Origin: JANXQG01 sp963775975
Lineage (GTDB): Bacteria; Planctomycetota; Planctomycetia; Pirellulales; Thermoguttaceae
Length of the DNA: 64,000 nt
Assembly: GCA_963775975.1 (NCBI GenBank)
Contig: CAVZKX010000003.1
Coordinates: 1,488,001 to 1,552,000, forward strand
Direction of reading: 5' to 3'
The notes under the pieces were generated by a model, which did not search any database, was not told where the DNA came from, and saw nothing but the letters and a program-made list of their open reading frames with translations. The position numbers and the translations under genes were made by a program. Of this stretch, positions 34,844 to 44,423 are shown piece by piece (position 1 is the first letter of the stretch; every line of letters starts with the position of its first letter).

Positions 34844-36193
34844 ATGCTGGAGAAAGAGGGAGTGGCCCTGAAGGCGATTCGTTGGTCGGAGATTTTCCCC
34901 TGGCTGAGCATCGGCAAGAGTTTTCGCCTGGCGATCGGCCCGCGGCCATTGGTCTTTGGTGCAGCGGCACTGCTGTTGACGCTCGGCGGATGGTATACGA
35001 TCGCCTACATTTTTCGGCACGACGACGTGCTGAACGACAGTTGGCGCGAGGCGTTTGGCGAGGAAAAGGTTTGGGAAGTCATCGATCATGGAGTGCCCAA
35101 CCAACCGTTTGCGGTCGATCGCGGCTTCTCTGTCCCAAATCAGGCGGCCGACGAAGAACCGATGTCGGCAGCGATGAATAAACTGGGCGATACGTCGGGC
35201 CTTACCTTCTACCGAACGACACCTCTCTCCAGCGCATGGTATACGCTCAGCCGGCCGATGCTGCGTCTTTTTTCGATCGGATCGCCGGCGTCCGCTCAGC
35301 CGATGACCGCGGGCGATTTCTGCGCCGTCGTTCTCTCGTCGCTTTGGGCGTTGGTGATTTGGGCCTACTTTGGTGCGGCGATCAGCCGCATTGCGGCGGT
35401 GGAACTGGCGGTCGGCGAACGAGTCGGCTGGGGTGCGTCGCTCCGCTGGGCGCGCAACAAATGGCTGGCCTACTTCGCATCGCCCGTCGTGCCGATGGTT
35501 GGCGTGACCTTGATCGCGCTGCCGATTGTGCTCTTGGGACTTCTCATGAAGTGGAATTTCTTTGTGGCAATCGCCGGAGCGGTCTGGCCGCTGGTGCTCT
35601 TCGCAGCTTTCTTTATGACGCTCTTGCTCGTCGGTGTGTTGCTGGGCTGGCCGCTGATGTGGGCGACCATCAGCGTTGAGGGCTCCGACAGCTTCGATGC
35701 CCTGAGCCGCACCTACGCCTATGTCTTTCAAAAGCCGCTGCGCTATGCGGCCTATATCGCCATCGCCGTGATTGTCGGCTGGGTGGGCTGGATCGTTGTG
35801 GAGAACTTCGCCGCAGCAGTGATATGGCTGGCGTCGTGGGCGGCAGGCTGGGGCGCGGGGCCGGCAAGGATGGACGCATTATCTCTGAAGACCGGCGCCG
35901 ACGGCTCGTGGGTCGCCAATGGCGGCGTATCGCTTATTGCCTTTTGGAACGGCTGCGTGAAGCTGCTCGCGCTGGGCTACGTGTTCAGCTATTTCGGCGT
36001 CTCCTCCACGGCAGTCTATTATCAGTTGCGCCGCGACGTTGATGCCCGCGAGACCGACGAGGTTTTCCTCGACGCAGACGAGAGCGAACAAGGCTTCGGC
36101 CTGCCGAAGATACAGAAGGATGCCGCCGGCGCGCCGGAGGTGGCGGCTACAGCGTCGCCGGCCGCCGCGACCGACGCGGACGTCGAGGTTTAG
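34844..36193 (+). CDS. Conserved polytopic membrane protein
   Basis: 449 residues with about six hydrophobic segments (for example LVFGAAALLLTLGG, FCAVVLSSLWALVIWAYFGA, VWPLVLFAAFFMTLLLVGVL, YAAYIAIAVIVGWVGWIVVE). A soluble region of about 110 residues follows the first segment, and the C-terminal tail is acidic and Ala-rich. SFDALSRTYAYVFQKPLRYA resembles loops in planctomycete membrane proteins of unknown function. No catalytic motif seen. It begins just after a 52-bp paired-hairpin element. Confidence 0.75.
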   Translation: MLEKEGVALKAIRWSEIFPWLSIGKSFRLAIGPRPLVFGAAALLLTLGGWYTIAYIFRHDDVLNDSWREAFGEEKVWEVIDHGVPNQPFAVDRGFSVPNQAADEEPMSAAMNKLGDTSGLTFYRTTPLSSAWYTLSRPMLRLFSIGSPASAQPMTAGDFCAVVLSSLWALVIWAYFGAAISRIAAVELAVGERVGWGASLRWARNKWLAYFASPVVPMVGVTLIALPIVLLGLLMKWNFFVAIAGAVWPLVLFAAFFMTLLLVGVLLGWPLMWATISVEGSDSFDALSRTYAYVFQKPLRYAAYIAIAVIVGWVGWIVVENFAAAVIWLASWAAGWGAGPARMDALSLKTGADGSWVANGGVSLIAFWNGCVKLLALGYVFSYFGVSSTAVYYQLRRDVDARETDEVFLDADESEQGFGLPKIQKDAAGAPEVAATASPAAATDADVEV

Positions 36194-36202
36194 AATGAAA
36201 CG

Positions 36203-36550
36203 CTACACCGCTCCCGGGCCCCGTTGTCCTTCGGAGACCTGAATCGCGTCAAGGGCGGGCAGTACGAAAATCTTGCCGTCGCCGATCGTGCCCTCGGGGC
36301 CGGTCCGGGCTACGTTGATGATCGTATTTATTGTCCGATCGAGGAAATCGTCGTTGACCACAATTTCCAGGGCGACTTTGCGGAGCAACGTGCTCGTATA
36401 CTCGTGCCCGCGGTACATTTCAGTCCGCCCCCGCTGCCGGCCGAAACCCTGGGCGTCGGTGATCGTAAGCCGGGTGACTTCGATTTTTTCCAGGGCATCG
36501 CGAACGGCCTTGAGCTTGGTCGGCTGAATTATCGCAATCACCAGTTTCAC
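36203..36550 (-). CDS. P-II nitrogen regulatory protein
   Basis: 115 residues, normal PII length. T-loop segment GFGRQRGRTEMYRGHEY retains both tyrosines corresponding to Tyr46 and Tyr51 of E. coli GlnB, so uridylylation is possible. The C-terminal signature TGPEGTIGDGKIFVLP is present. PII binds ATP/ADP and 2-oxoglutarate and controls nitrogen uptake and glutamine synthetase. No amtB or glnA is adjacent. It converges with the membrane protein gene, 9 bp apart. Confidence 0.93.
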   Translation of the reverse strand: MKLVIAIIQPTKLKAVRDALEKIEVTRLTITDAQGFGRQRGRTEMYRGHEYTSTLLRKVALEIVVNDDFLDRTINTIINVARTGPEGTIGDGKIFVLPALDAIQVSEGQRGPGAV

Positions 36551-36696
36551 GCAGAAGTCTCCCTGTGCCGGGCGGTCTCATGAACCAAGATACCGTATAA
36601 TGCATCGGACGGGCAGTGCCGCCGGCCGAACGGGCCGAACGGCATTGTTGAATCGGAAGCGAGCCGATAATATATGTAGCCAAGAGGCCAATACCC

Positions 36697-39338
36697 ATGC
36701 TAAATCATTCAGTTTACCGGCATTCTGCGAGTTTCCTGGCCGTGGCTGTCCTGCTTGCCACCGCGCAGCCCGCGCCGGCTCAAGACCTCGGTGCACCGGG
36801 GCTGGGTGGGACTACTTTTGGCGGCAACCAAGCGGTATTGGGCGAGGGCGATCGCGTTCCGAAGATGGAGGCCGGTTTCACCAAGCCGGCCGCCGACGGA
36901 ACCGCACAATTATTCATCGTGGCCACCATGCCCGATGGTGCGCACACGTATTCCATTACTCAGCCCGACGGAGGACCGATCCGCACCAAGATCAAGGTCG
37001 ATACGACGGCCGAGGTTCCAGAGATCGGCAAGTTCCTGACCGCGACGAAGCCGAAGATCACTCACATGGAAGACGCCTTTCCCGGCGTTCCCTTGGAGGA
37101 GCAGTCGGGCAAAGTCAAATGGTTCGCGCCGATCAAGCTGGCCGCCGGCGCGAAGCCGGAGTCGCTAAAAATAGCAGGCAAGGTCGCCATGCAGCTTTGC
37201 GACGACAACGGCTGCGTAATGCCGAAGGACTATGCGTTCACTGCGAGTTACCAGCCTAATGCTGCGGCGGAAAAAGATTCGCCGCCCGCGAAGTCAGAAA
37301 CGCCGGCAACTCCGGCCGCGATGCGCGCCGCGCCTGCTGCCCAACCTACGAAGCCTGCCGGGCCAACCGGATTCATTCCGCGCCTCAATCCGGGGATTGT
37401 AAGCATCAAAAAACCATCGTCGCGCGGATTTTTGAGCGGAGGCGGTCGCGTGGCGAAGGTCGAGGCCGGTTTTACCGCGCCTGGTTCGGACGGCTCGGCA
37501 CAGTTATACATAACGGCCACGTTGCCGCCGGGCGTCAACACCTATTCACTTACGCAACGCACCGGTCCGGTAGCGACAAAGATTCAAGTTGATCCCGCGG
37601 CGGACTTTTCCCTCACCGGCAGGTTTGCTTCCGCCACTGCACCCGAAATCGTGCTCAACAATCCCGGCTTCCCCGGCGTGCCGCTTGAAGAACACTTGGG
37701 CACGGTGAAGTGGGTCGTGCCGATCAAGCTTGCGCCGGCGCGCGGCCCGAATCGGTCAAGATCGCCGGCAAAGTGGTCATGCAATTGTGCGAAGAGGAAT
37801 CGGGCTGTTTGCCGCCGACGGAGTATCCCTTCGAGGTCGATTTTAGGCCGGACATTCAAGCGGTTGTGCCGGCCGGGAATCATGGCGGCGAGCAAGCGGG
37901 TACTGAACCTGCCGCGCCAGGCGCGGCTGAATCCTCTGCTCCGCCGAGTTCCACCGCTGGAGGAGAAATCAACTGGCTGCCGTTCATTGATGCCGCGGAC
38001 CTCCGACAAATTGTCAATCCGGAGAAGTTTAACCTCGAGAGCGTCCAAAAGGAGGCCATAAAGGAAGTCAGTGCGGCAGGCATGATGCAAGTGATCTTGT
38101 GGGGCTTCCTGGGCGGACTGATTCTGAATGTCATGCCTTGCGTGCTGCCGGTAATCGGTCTAAAGATCGTCTCTTTCGTTCAGCAGTCGGGACAAGATCG
38201 AGGCCGCGCCTTCATGCTCAACGTATGCTATTCGCTAGGGCTGCTGGCGGTCTTTTTCGGTCTCGCCATATTGGCCATTTTGTTTCATTTCGGTTGGGGT
38301 GAGCTTTTCGGGTTCACGTGGTTCAAGATCGCGTTGGCGAGCGTCGTTTTCGTGATGGCGTTGAGCTTCATGGGAGTTTGGGAGGTGCCGCTGCCCTCGT
38401 TTTTGGGTGGGGGCAAAACGGGCGCATTGGCGGCACAGGAAGGTGCCGCGGGAGCGTTCTTCAAGGGCGTCCTGACCACATTCCTCGCCACGCCGTGCTC
38501 GGCGCCGCTATTGGCGCCTGCGGTGGCCTGGGCCACTGCGCAGCCCGCTTTAGTGACGTTGTCGGTATTTATCTCTGCTGGCCTGGGAATGGCCAGTCCC
38601 TACTTGTTGATCGGCGCGTTTCCCCAACTCGTCAAGTTTCTACCAAAACCGGGCGAATGGATGATAACATTTAAGCAGTTCATGGGATTCGTGTTGATGG
38701 GTACCGTGGTATATCTGCTCTCTGTGCTCGCGCCGCATTTCGTCGTGCCGACCGTCGGACTGTTATTTGCATTGTCGTTGACGTGCTGGATGATTGGACG
38801 GATTGGACCGGAGCGAGAACTCGGCGTCAAAGTTCGAACTTGGGCGCTGGGAGCGGCAATAGTAGGCATCGCCTGGATCGTGATGTTCCCAGGTCTCGAC
38901 GAGCGCGTGTTGGGTCCTTTTCATTTCTCCGGACTGGCGAAAGCAACTGCGCCGAAGGAAGTTCCGGCGTCAGGGGATCCCAGCAAGTCGGCCGCACCGC
39001 GGATTGTCGGCCCCAAACCGGTTCTCGTCGATTTTACTGCGTCGTGGTGTCCGAACTGCCACCTTTACGAAAACACGGTTCTAAACACGCTACCCGTGGT
39101 GGACGCCTTGCGGAAGGGCGGTGTTGTGCCGCTCAAAGCCGACTGGTCGGATCGCGATCCGAAAGTTAGCGCCATGCTCGATACCCTTGCTAGCCGGCAG
39201 ATTCCTGTCATTGCCGTATTCTCGCCCCACGACCCGAACCACCCGCGGGTTTTTCGGGGTGTTTACACGCAGAAGGACATCGTTGACGCGCTGCAGTGGG
39301 CCGCCGAGCCGCCGCGCTCGGAGGTCGCCTCGCGGTAG
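36697..39338 (+). CDS. dsbD: DsbD-type thiol:disulfide interchange protein, frameshifted
   Basis: About 880 residues once one base is added near 37730-37740, by analogy with the first repeat (IKLAAGAKPESLKIAGKV). ATG 36697 follows AGAGG and starts a signal peptide. There are two tandem DsbD N-terminal-type domains of about 130 residues, each with a Cys pair (LCDDNGC, LCEEESGC). A membrane core follows with NVMPCVLPVIGLK and LATPCSAPLLAPAV, then a C-terminal thioredoxin domain with DFTASWCPNCHLYE. It brings reducing power across the membrane. The duplicated N-terminal domain is unusual. The stop TAG lies inside a palindromic element. Confidence 0.85.
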
Positions 39339-39397
39339 GCAATCCTGAGATGGGCTGGCGCTCGCTTCACGCTCGCTGGTCCCACCCTTCGGCCTAC
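39335..39397. repeat. Imperfect inverted repeat between convergent genes
   Basis: GTAGGC (39335-39340) and GCCTAC (39392-39397) are inverted; the interior holds a looser pair around TGGGCTGGCGCTCGC. Both outer arms contain the TAG stop codons of the converging dsbD and NDH-2 genes. It may also serve as a two-way terminator. Confidence 0.45.
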
Positions 39398-40689
39398 GGC
39401 TCCTTCTGCTCGTGCCCTTTTATTCGCTCGCCCGTGATCAGGCGCGCGGAGCGGTTCCAGGTCAGATAGTTCACGGCCCATTGGCAGAAGATCAAAACCC
39501 GGTTCTCAAACTCGACGATGTACATCAAGTGGATGAAGAGCCACGCCAGCCAGGCGAAGATGCCGGAGAACCGCAGCGGGCCCACCATTGCTACCGCCCG
39601 GGCGCGGCCGATGGTGGCCATCGTGCCGCGGTCCCAGTACTTGAATGGCGGCAGCGTGCCGCCGCTGAGCCGGCGGCGGATGAGCTTTGCCACGTAATGC
39701 CCTTGCTGCATTGCCACCGGCGCAAGTCCCGGCAGCGAGGGGCCATCCGGCTTCTCGCGGACATTCGCCAAGTCGCCGATGACGAAGATCTCTGGATGGC
39801 CGGGCAACGTCAAGTCGGCCTCGACGGCGACGCGGCCCTGTCGATCGGTCTGAACACCAGCCGCTTCGGCGAGCGTCTTGCCAAGCGATGATGCCCGCAC
39901 GCCAGCCGCCCAGACGAGCGTGGCGGATTCGATCTCCTCAGTCTGTTGGCCGCATTTTACGGTGACGCCCTGCTTGCGGACGTCGGTGACCAGGCAGCTT
40001 ACGCGTACAATCACACCAAGCTGCTCCAATTGCGCTTTCGCCCGTTCGGAAAGTTTCGGCCCAAAGGCGGCGAGCACGCGCTCGCCGCCTTCAACTAGGA
40101 AAACGCGGGCCTGGCTCGGATCGATGTGGCGGAACTCGCCCCGGAGCGTATGCCGCGCCGTCTCGGCTACCGCGCCGGCCATTTCCACGCCGGTCGGCCC
40201 GCCGCCGACGATGACAAACGTCAGCAAGCAGCGGATTTTCTCCGCATCCCGCTCGCGCTCGGCCGCTTCAAAAGCCGCCAACACGCGATGGCGGATGTTC
40301 GTAGCTTCTTCGATTGTCTTCAAGCCCGGCGCGAGCGGCTCCCAAGCGTCGTGGCCGAAGTACGAGGTCTCGGAACCGGTGGCGACGATGAGAGAATCGT
40401 AGTCGAGGCAGCCATCTGCCAGAATCACCCGCCGGGCGGCCAGATCGAAGCCGACCGCTTCAGCCAACAGGACTTCCGTGTTCTTTTGCCGCTTAAGTAC
40501 GGCGCGCAGCGGAGCGGAGATATTGGCCGGCGAGAGTCCCCCGTTGGCCACCTGGTAGAGCAGCGGTTGAAAGAGGTGGAAGTTCCGCCGATCGATGAGC
40601 GACAGGTGTACCGGCGCACTGCGCAGCGACTTCGCGCAATAGAGACCGCCAAATCCTCCACCGATAATGACAACGCGATGTTCTTGCAT
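39394..40689 (-). CDS. Type II NADH dehydrogenase (NDH-2)
   Basis: 431 residues from ATG 40689. Two Rossmann glycine motifs: VVIIGGGFGGLYCAKSL for FAD and FVIVGGGPTGVEMAGAVAE for NADH. IFVIGDLANV and LPGLAPVAMQQGHYVA are NDH-2 signatures. A C-terminal hydrophobic helix (SGIFAWLAWLFIHLMYIVEF) anchors it to the membrane. It transfers electrons from NADH to quinone without pumping protons. The quinone is likely menaquinone, given mqnE and mqnC in this window. It is divergent from the RlmM-like gene. Confidence 0.9.
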   Translation of the reverse strand: MQEHRVVIIGGGFGGLYCAKSLRSAPVHLSLIDRRNFHLFQPLLYQVANGGLSPANISAPLRAVLKRQKNTEVLLAEAVGFDLAARRVILADGCLDYDSLIVATGSETSYFGHDAWEPLAPGLKTIEEATNIRHRVLAAFEAAERERDAEKIRCLLTFVIVGGGPTGVEMAGAVAETARHTLRGEFRHIDPSQARVFLVEGGERVLAAFGPKLSERAKAQLEQLGVIVRVSCLVTDVRKQGVTVKCGQQTEEIESATLVWAAGVRASSLGKTLAEAAGVQTDRQGRVAVEADLTLPGHPEIFVIGDLANVREKPDGPSLPGLAPVAMQQGHYVAKLIRRRLSGGTLPPFKYWDRGTMATIGRARAVAMVGPLRFSGIFAWLAWLFIHLMYIVEFENRVLIFCQWAVNYLTWNRSARLITGERIKGHEQKEP

Positions 40690-40711
40690 CCGGTTCGTCC
40701 TATCGCGACAA

Positions 40712-40776
40712 CTGTAGGGAACGCCCTCCGCGGCGTTCCGGGTGAAGTGGAACGGCACGGAGTCCGTTCCCTACAG
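40712..40776. repeat. 65-bp paired-hairpin element in a divergent promoter region
   Basis: The outer arms CTGTAGGGAACG (40712-40723) and CGTTCCCTACAG (40765-40776) are perfect. Each half folds on itself: AACGCCC-TCC-GCGGCGTT and AACGGCAC-GGA-GTCCGTT. It has the same TCC/GGA-loop plan as the 52-bp and 60-bp elements but different stems. It occupies most of the space between NDH-2 and the RlmM-like gene. Confidence 0.8.
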
Positions 40777-40834
40777 CCCGTCTATTGTCCTCCTGCACAT
40801 TATAGGCGGCGAGGGTATAATGGGGGACCCCGTC

Positions 40835-41935
40835 ATGACGAGCACTCTGCCACCGCCGCGATTCCTGTTCATCACTTGCCAGGTCGGCGCGGAGGCGGCG
40901 GTCAAGGAAGAGATCGCCCGGCGCTGGCCCGACTTCCGTATCGGCTACGCGCGGCCGGGGTTCCTCACCTATAAGCTGCCCGAGGGGAAACACTTGACGC
41001 CCGACTTCCGACTCGGATCGGTCTTCGCGCGGGCTTATGGCTTTTCGCTCGGTAATGCTTCCTTGGACGATCCGGCCGCCGCGGCGCGAGACGCGTGGCG
41101 GCTGCTCGGCGATCGCCCGATTTCGCGCATTCACGTCTGGGAGCGAGATCGCTGGGAGTCGGGCGAGTTGGGTTTCACGCCATGCGTCACACCGCGGGCC
41201 TTGGCCGCTTATGACGCTCTCAAGACCGCCTGCCCAAAGGCCGAACGACTCGCCGGCGGCAACCATCTCACCGAGGCGGCCGCAATTGGCGAACTTGTCG
41301 CGGATGTGATCCTCGTCGAGGCAAATCAGTGGTGGGTGGGCTATCACCGCGCCCGCAGCGTGCCTTCGCGCTGGCCTGGTGGGATTATGGACCTGCACGC
41401 GCCGCCCGGCACGGTGAGCCGGGCTTGGCTGAAGATGGAAGAGGCACTTGCCTGGGCGAATTTGCCGGCGGGCAAGGGCGCGCGGTTCGCCGAGTTGGGA
41501 AGTTCGCCCGGCGGCGCGAGCCAGGCCCTGCTGGAGCGCGGCTTCCAGGTCATCGGCATCGATCCGGCGGAAATGGCGGAAGAGGTAGCCAGTCATCCGC
41601 GCTTCCGTCATATTCGACGGCGAGTGGTGCAGGTCCCGCGGCGCGCGTTTCGCAAAGTCCGCTGGCTGACGGCCGATATGAACGTCGCGCCTGCTTTCAC
41701 GCTCGACGCCGTGGAAGCGATCGTCCGCCACCGCGAGGTCAACATTCGCGGCATGTTGCTGACGCTGAAACTGCTTGACTGGAAACTAGCGAGCGAAGTG
41801 CCTTCCTATTTAATGCGGGTTCGCAGTTGGGGTTACAATCTTGTCGAAGCACGTCAATTGGCACACAATCGACATGAGATTTGCGTTGCAGCGCTACAAA
41901 AACCATTTCAGAGGAAATCATTAGGAAAAAATTAG
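40835..41935 (+). CDS. RlmM/FtsJ-like SAM-dependent RNA 2'-O-methyltransferase
   Basis: 366 residues from ATG 40835 (ATG 40820 is an alternative; the TATAAT at 40816-40821 overlapping it favours the later start). The N-terminal THUMP-like half is followed by the methyltransferase domain with FAELGSSPGGASQALLERGF as SAM motif I, DMNVAP in motif IV position and MLLTLKLLDW with the catalytic Lys. It matches the RlmM group, which methylates a cytidine of 23S rRNA, though the target here is only inferred. Confidence 0.8.
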   Translation: MTSTLPPPRFLFITCQVGAEAAVKEEIARRWPDFRIGYARPGFLTYKLPEGKHLTPDFRLGSVFARAYGFSLGNASLDDPAAAARDAWRLLGDRPISRIHVWERDRWESGELGFTPCVTPRALAAYDALKTACPKAERLAGGNHLTEAAAIGELVADVILVEANQWWVGYHRARSVPSRWPGGIMDLHAPPGTVSRAWLKMEEALAWANLPAGKGARFAELGSSPGGASQALLERGFQVIGIDPAEMAEEVASHPRFRHIRRRVVQVPRRAFRKVRWLTADMNVAPAFTLDAVEAIVRHREVNIRGMLLTLKLLDWKLASEVPSYLMRVRSWGYNLVEARQLAHNRHEICVAALQKPFQRKSLGKN

Positions 41936-41959
41936 CAAAATCTTTCTCGTGCGTATAAT
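41932..41959 (+). promoter_or_regulatory. Sigma70-like promoter candidate upstream of the beta-helix gene
   Basis: TTAGCA (41932-41937) and a perfect TATAAT (41954-41959) are 16 bp apart, about 110 bp before the GTG start at 42071, in locally AT-rich DNA. Confidence 0.45.
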
Positions 41960-42057
41960 TTCGCTAGTGTCTCGCACCGGCGGCGGTACTCGCAAATCAT
42001 GGTTGACGATTCACCACCACACCCATAAAATGTCGATTCATACTCGAAATAAGTTCG

Positions 42058-42064
42058 AGGGAGG
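42058..42064 (+). promoter_or_regulatory. Ribosome-binding site that fixes the beta-helix protein start
   Basis: AGGGAGG six bases before GTG 42071. It shows that translation starts with the signal peptide in this frame, which supports a frameshift into the main frame downstream. Confidence 0.65.
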
Positions 42065-42070
42065 CGCATT

Positions 42071-44399
42071 GTGACGTTGCGACGGCTTGCGGGGCAAATA
42101 GGCCCGATTTATTTCGCCCTGTTTGCCTTGTTGATTATGCAAGGTACCAGCTCGGCTTGGCCATTCCGCGACAATCCGTTAGAGTCCGGCAAAGGGTCAT
42201 ATCGCGAACGTCTCGACCGAGCGGCCCGTTTATCCCGGAGCCGCGCAGCCCAATCAAGCCGTTGCGCCAGCAGGCGCAATCCCCGGCGCCAATTCACAAG
42301 AGTCCTCGGCTGCGGATCAATCATCGGACGGCCAAGCGGACAAATCTTCCGCGAAGTCCGCGGATAAGAACTCCAAGGCAAACGAAAAGAAGAAAACTTT
42401 AGCAAAATCCAAAGCTTTGCCCGAAGATCCGAGCGTCATCGGCCAGCCCTTGGCGCCGGGCATGATCGAAATCCTGCAGCAGGAGATCGTCAACGCAGTG
42501 CGCGAGCGCGGCGTTTCGGACAATTTCAACCGCTTTCAGCGCTACACGGGTTATAAGCTCGATTCTTCCAATGCCCGGTACACCGGATCGGAGTTAGCGG
42601 GCAACTGCCGGCTCTCCTGGTATGACCATATGATGCGGCATCCCCTTAGCGCCATTTCGGAAGCGGAGCAGTTTACCCGCGACGTACACACGGCGATCAT
42701 CGAGGATCGCGGCGGCCTGGCGCGCTTGTTGCCGATCATTTCCGAAAAGCTTGACCTGGCGCGGCGCGAACCGCGAAAGTATCGCACGGCCAAAAGCCCG
42801 CGGGAAGCGATCGAGATTCTGAAGCAGGCCCTTGTCGAGGCCAAAGCGGCGCATGCGGCGGCGCTGGCGCCGTTGACCAAGACCGAAATCCGCGAAATGG
42901 CGTCCTATATCTATCCAGTAATGGTCGCCAACAACACGCAGGCCCATACGCTGAACGACCGCGGCACCGGTCGCCGCATGGTCGACCTCATGGAAAAGAT
43001 GGACCGCGCCGCGCTGGTAACGGCCGCGGAAGCATTGGTTCCGCTCAGCGACCCGAAGCTGTTGGAACAGTTGAAGAATTATCCCGACGAGGGCGACGTG
43101 GAGGTGCCCGGCGTTTCCGGCCGCGTCGTCGCGCGCATCGATACGCCCGCCGGCGCGATCATCATCGGCGGGCGAGGGCCGAACACTTATAATCTCGATT
43201 CGATGGCCAGCGTGGCCTTGGTCATCGACCTGGGCGGCGAAAACACCTATTACGACGGCACCGTGTCGATCAACCGACCGGTCTTGGCGAATATCAACCT
43301 GGGCGGCCACAATATCTACCAGTCGTCGAAGCCCGCCGTGCAGGGTAGTTCGATCCTGGGCATCGCAATGATCGTCAATGCCGAAGGCGGCAATCGCTAC
43401 GAGGGCCAGGACATGTGCCAGGCCTCGACCATCGGCGGCGTGGGAATCATCGTCGAGTTCGGCGGCGACAACGTCTATCGTGGGCGATGCCGAGTGCAGG
43501 GCCAGGCCATCGGGGGGCTCGCGATTATCATCGGCCACGGTGCCGGCAACAACTTTCATGCCGGCATGTGGGCGCAGGGACTTGGCGGCCCATTAGGTTT
43601 CGGCATCATCGACGACATCGGCGGCCACGACCACTACTACCTGGGCGGCCTCTACGTCAACTCCTATAAGCCGGAAACGCCCGGCTACGAAGGTTTCGGC
43701 CAGGGGCTCGGCGCGGGCATCCGCCAGGTGGCGTGTGGCGGTATCGGCATGTTGCTCAACGGCGGCGGCCATAACGTCTACGAGTTCGATTACCTGGCCC
43801 ACGGCGGCGGCTACTGGTGCGGACTGGGGTTCGCCCGCGATTTCGGCGGCTACAGCAAGCGGCTCATCGCACGCAAGAGTTTTTATGGCGGCGAACGCAG
43901 CGAGCAGCTCTTCCAGCGCTTTGGCGTTGGCTGGGGTTGCCACTACGCCTTGGGATTCTGCTTTGACGACAAGGGCCACAGCACGTTCGAAGGCAGCATC
44001 ATGGGCAGTGGCATGGGCTGGGACTGCTCGGTCGGCGCGCTATGTGTCTTCGGCGGCAACAATCGCTTCCTGGCGGATCAGAGCCTGGTGCAGGGCAACG
44101 GCTCCCAAGGCAGCCTTGGCATCCTTTATCAATACGGCGACGACTCGGAGTTCAAAGGATGGGGCCAAGGGTACGCCTCCGCGAACTTGACGTATCACAA
44201 TCCGACGGACTGCGGGGGCAACTTCAGCTTCCTGGTCGCCTACGGCAATGGCAACAAATACGACTGCGGCGCGGCGGAGCACTCCGTAGTGCAGCGCGGG
44301 ACCTCCGGCGGGTTCCTCATCAGCCGTCCTCGTCACGACCAGGCCACGCCGACCGTCAATCGCCCTAGCGAAAAGACGACTGCCGGCCCGGTGCGATAG
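42071..44399 (+). CDS. Secreted beta-helix-like repeat protein, frameshifted after the signal peptide
   Basis: About 775 residues if one base is removed near 42215-42232. The start GTG 42071 has an AGGGAGG site and a signal peptide (IYFALFALLIMQGTSSAW). A Lys/Ser-rich linker (SSAKSADKNSKANEKKK) follows, then an alpha-helical domain (about 120-320). The last 400 residues consist of repeats of about 35 residues with GG-x-N-x-Y (GGENTYYDG, GGHNIYQSS, GGNRYEGQ, GGDNVYRG, GGHNVYEF). This pattern suggests a right-handed beta-helix or similar stacked sheet. No catalytic site recognised. The next gene is a secreted alpha-toroid protein 24 bp away, probably a functional partner. Confidence 0.72.
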
Positions 44400-44423
44400 C
44401 TTTCAAGCAAAGGAGATTTTTCG

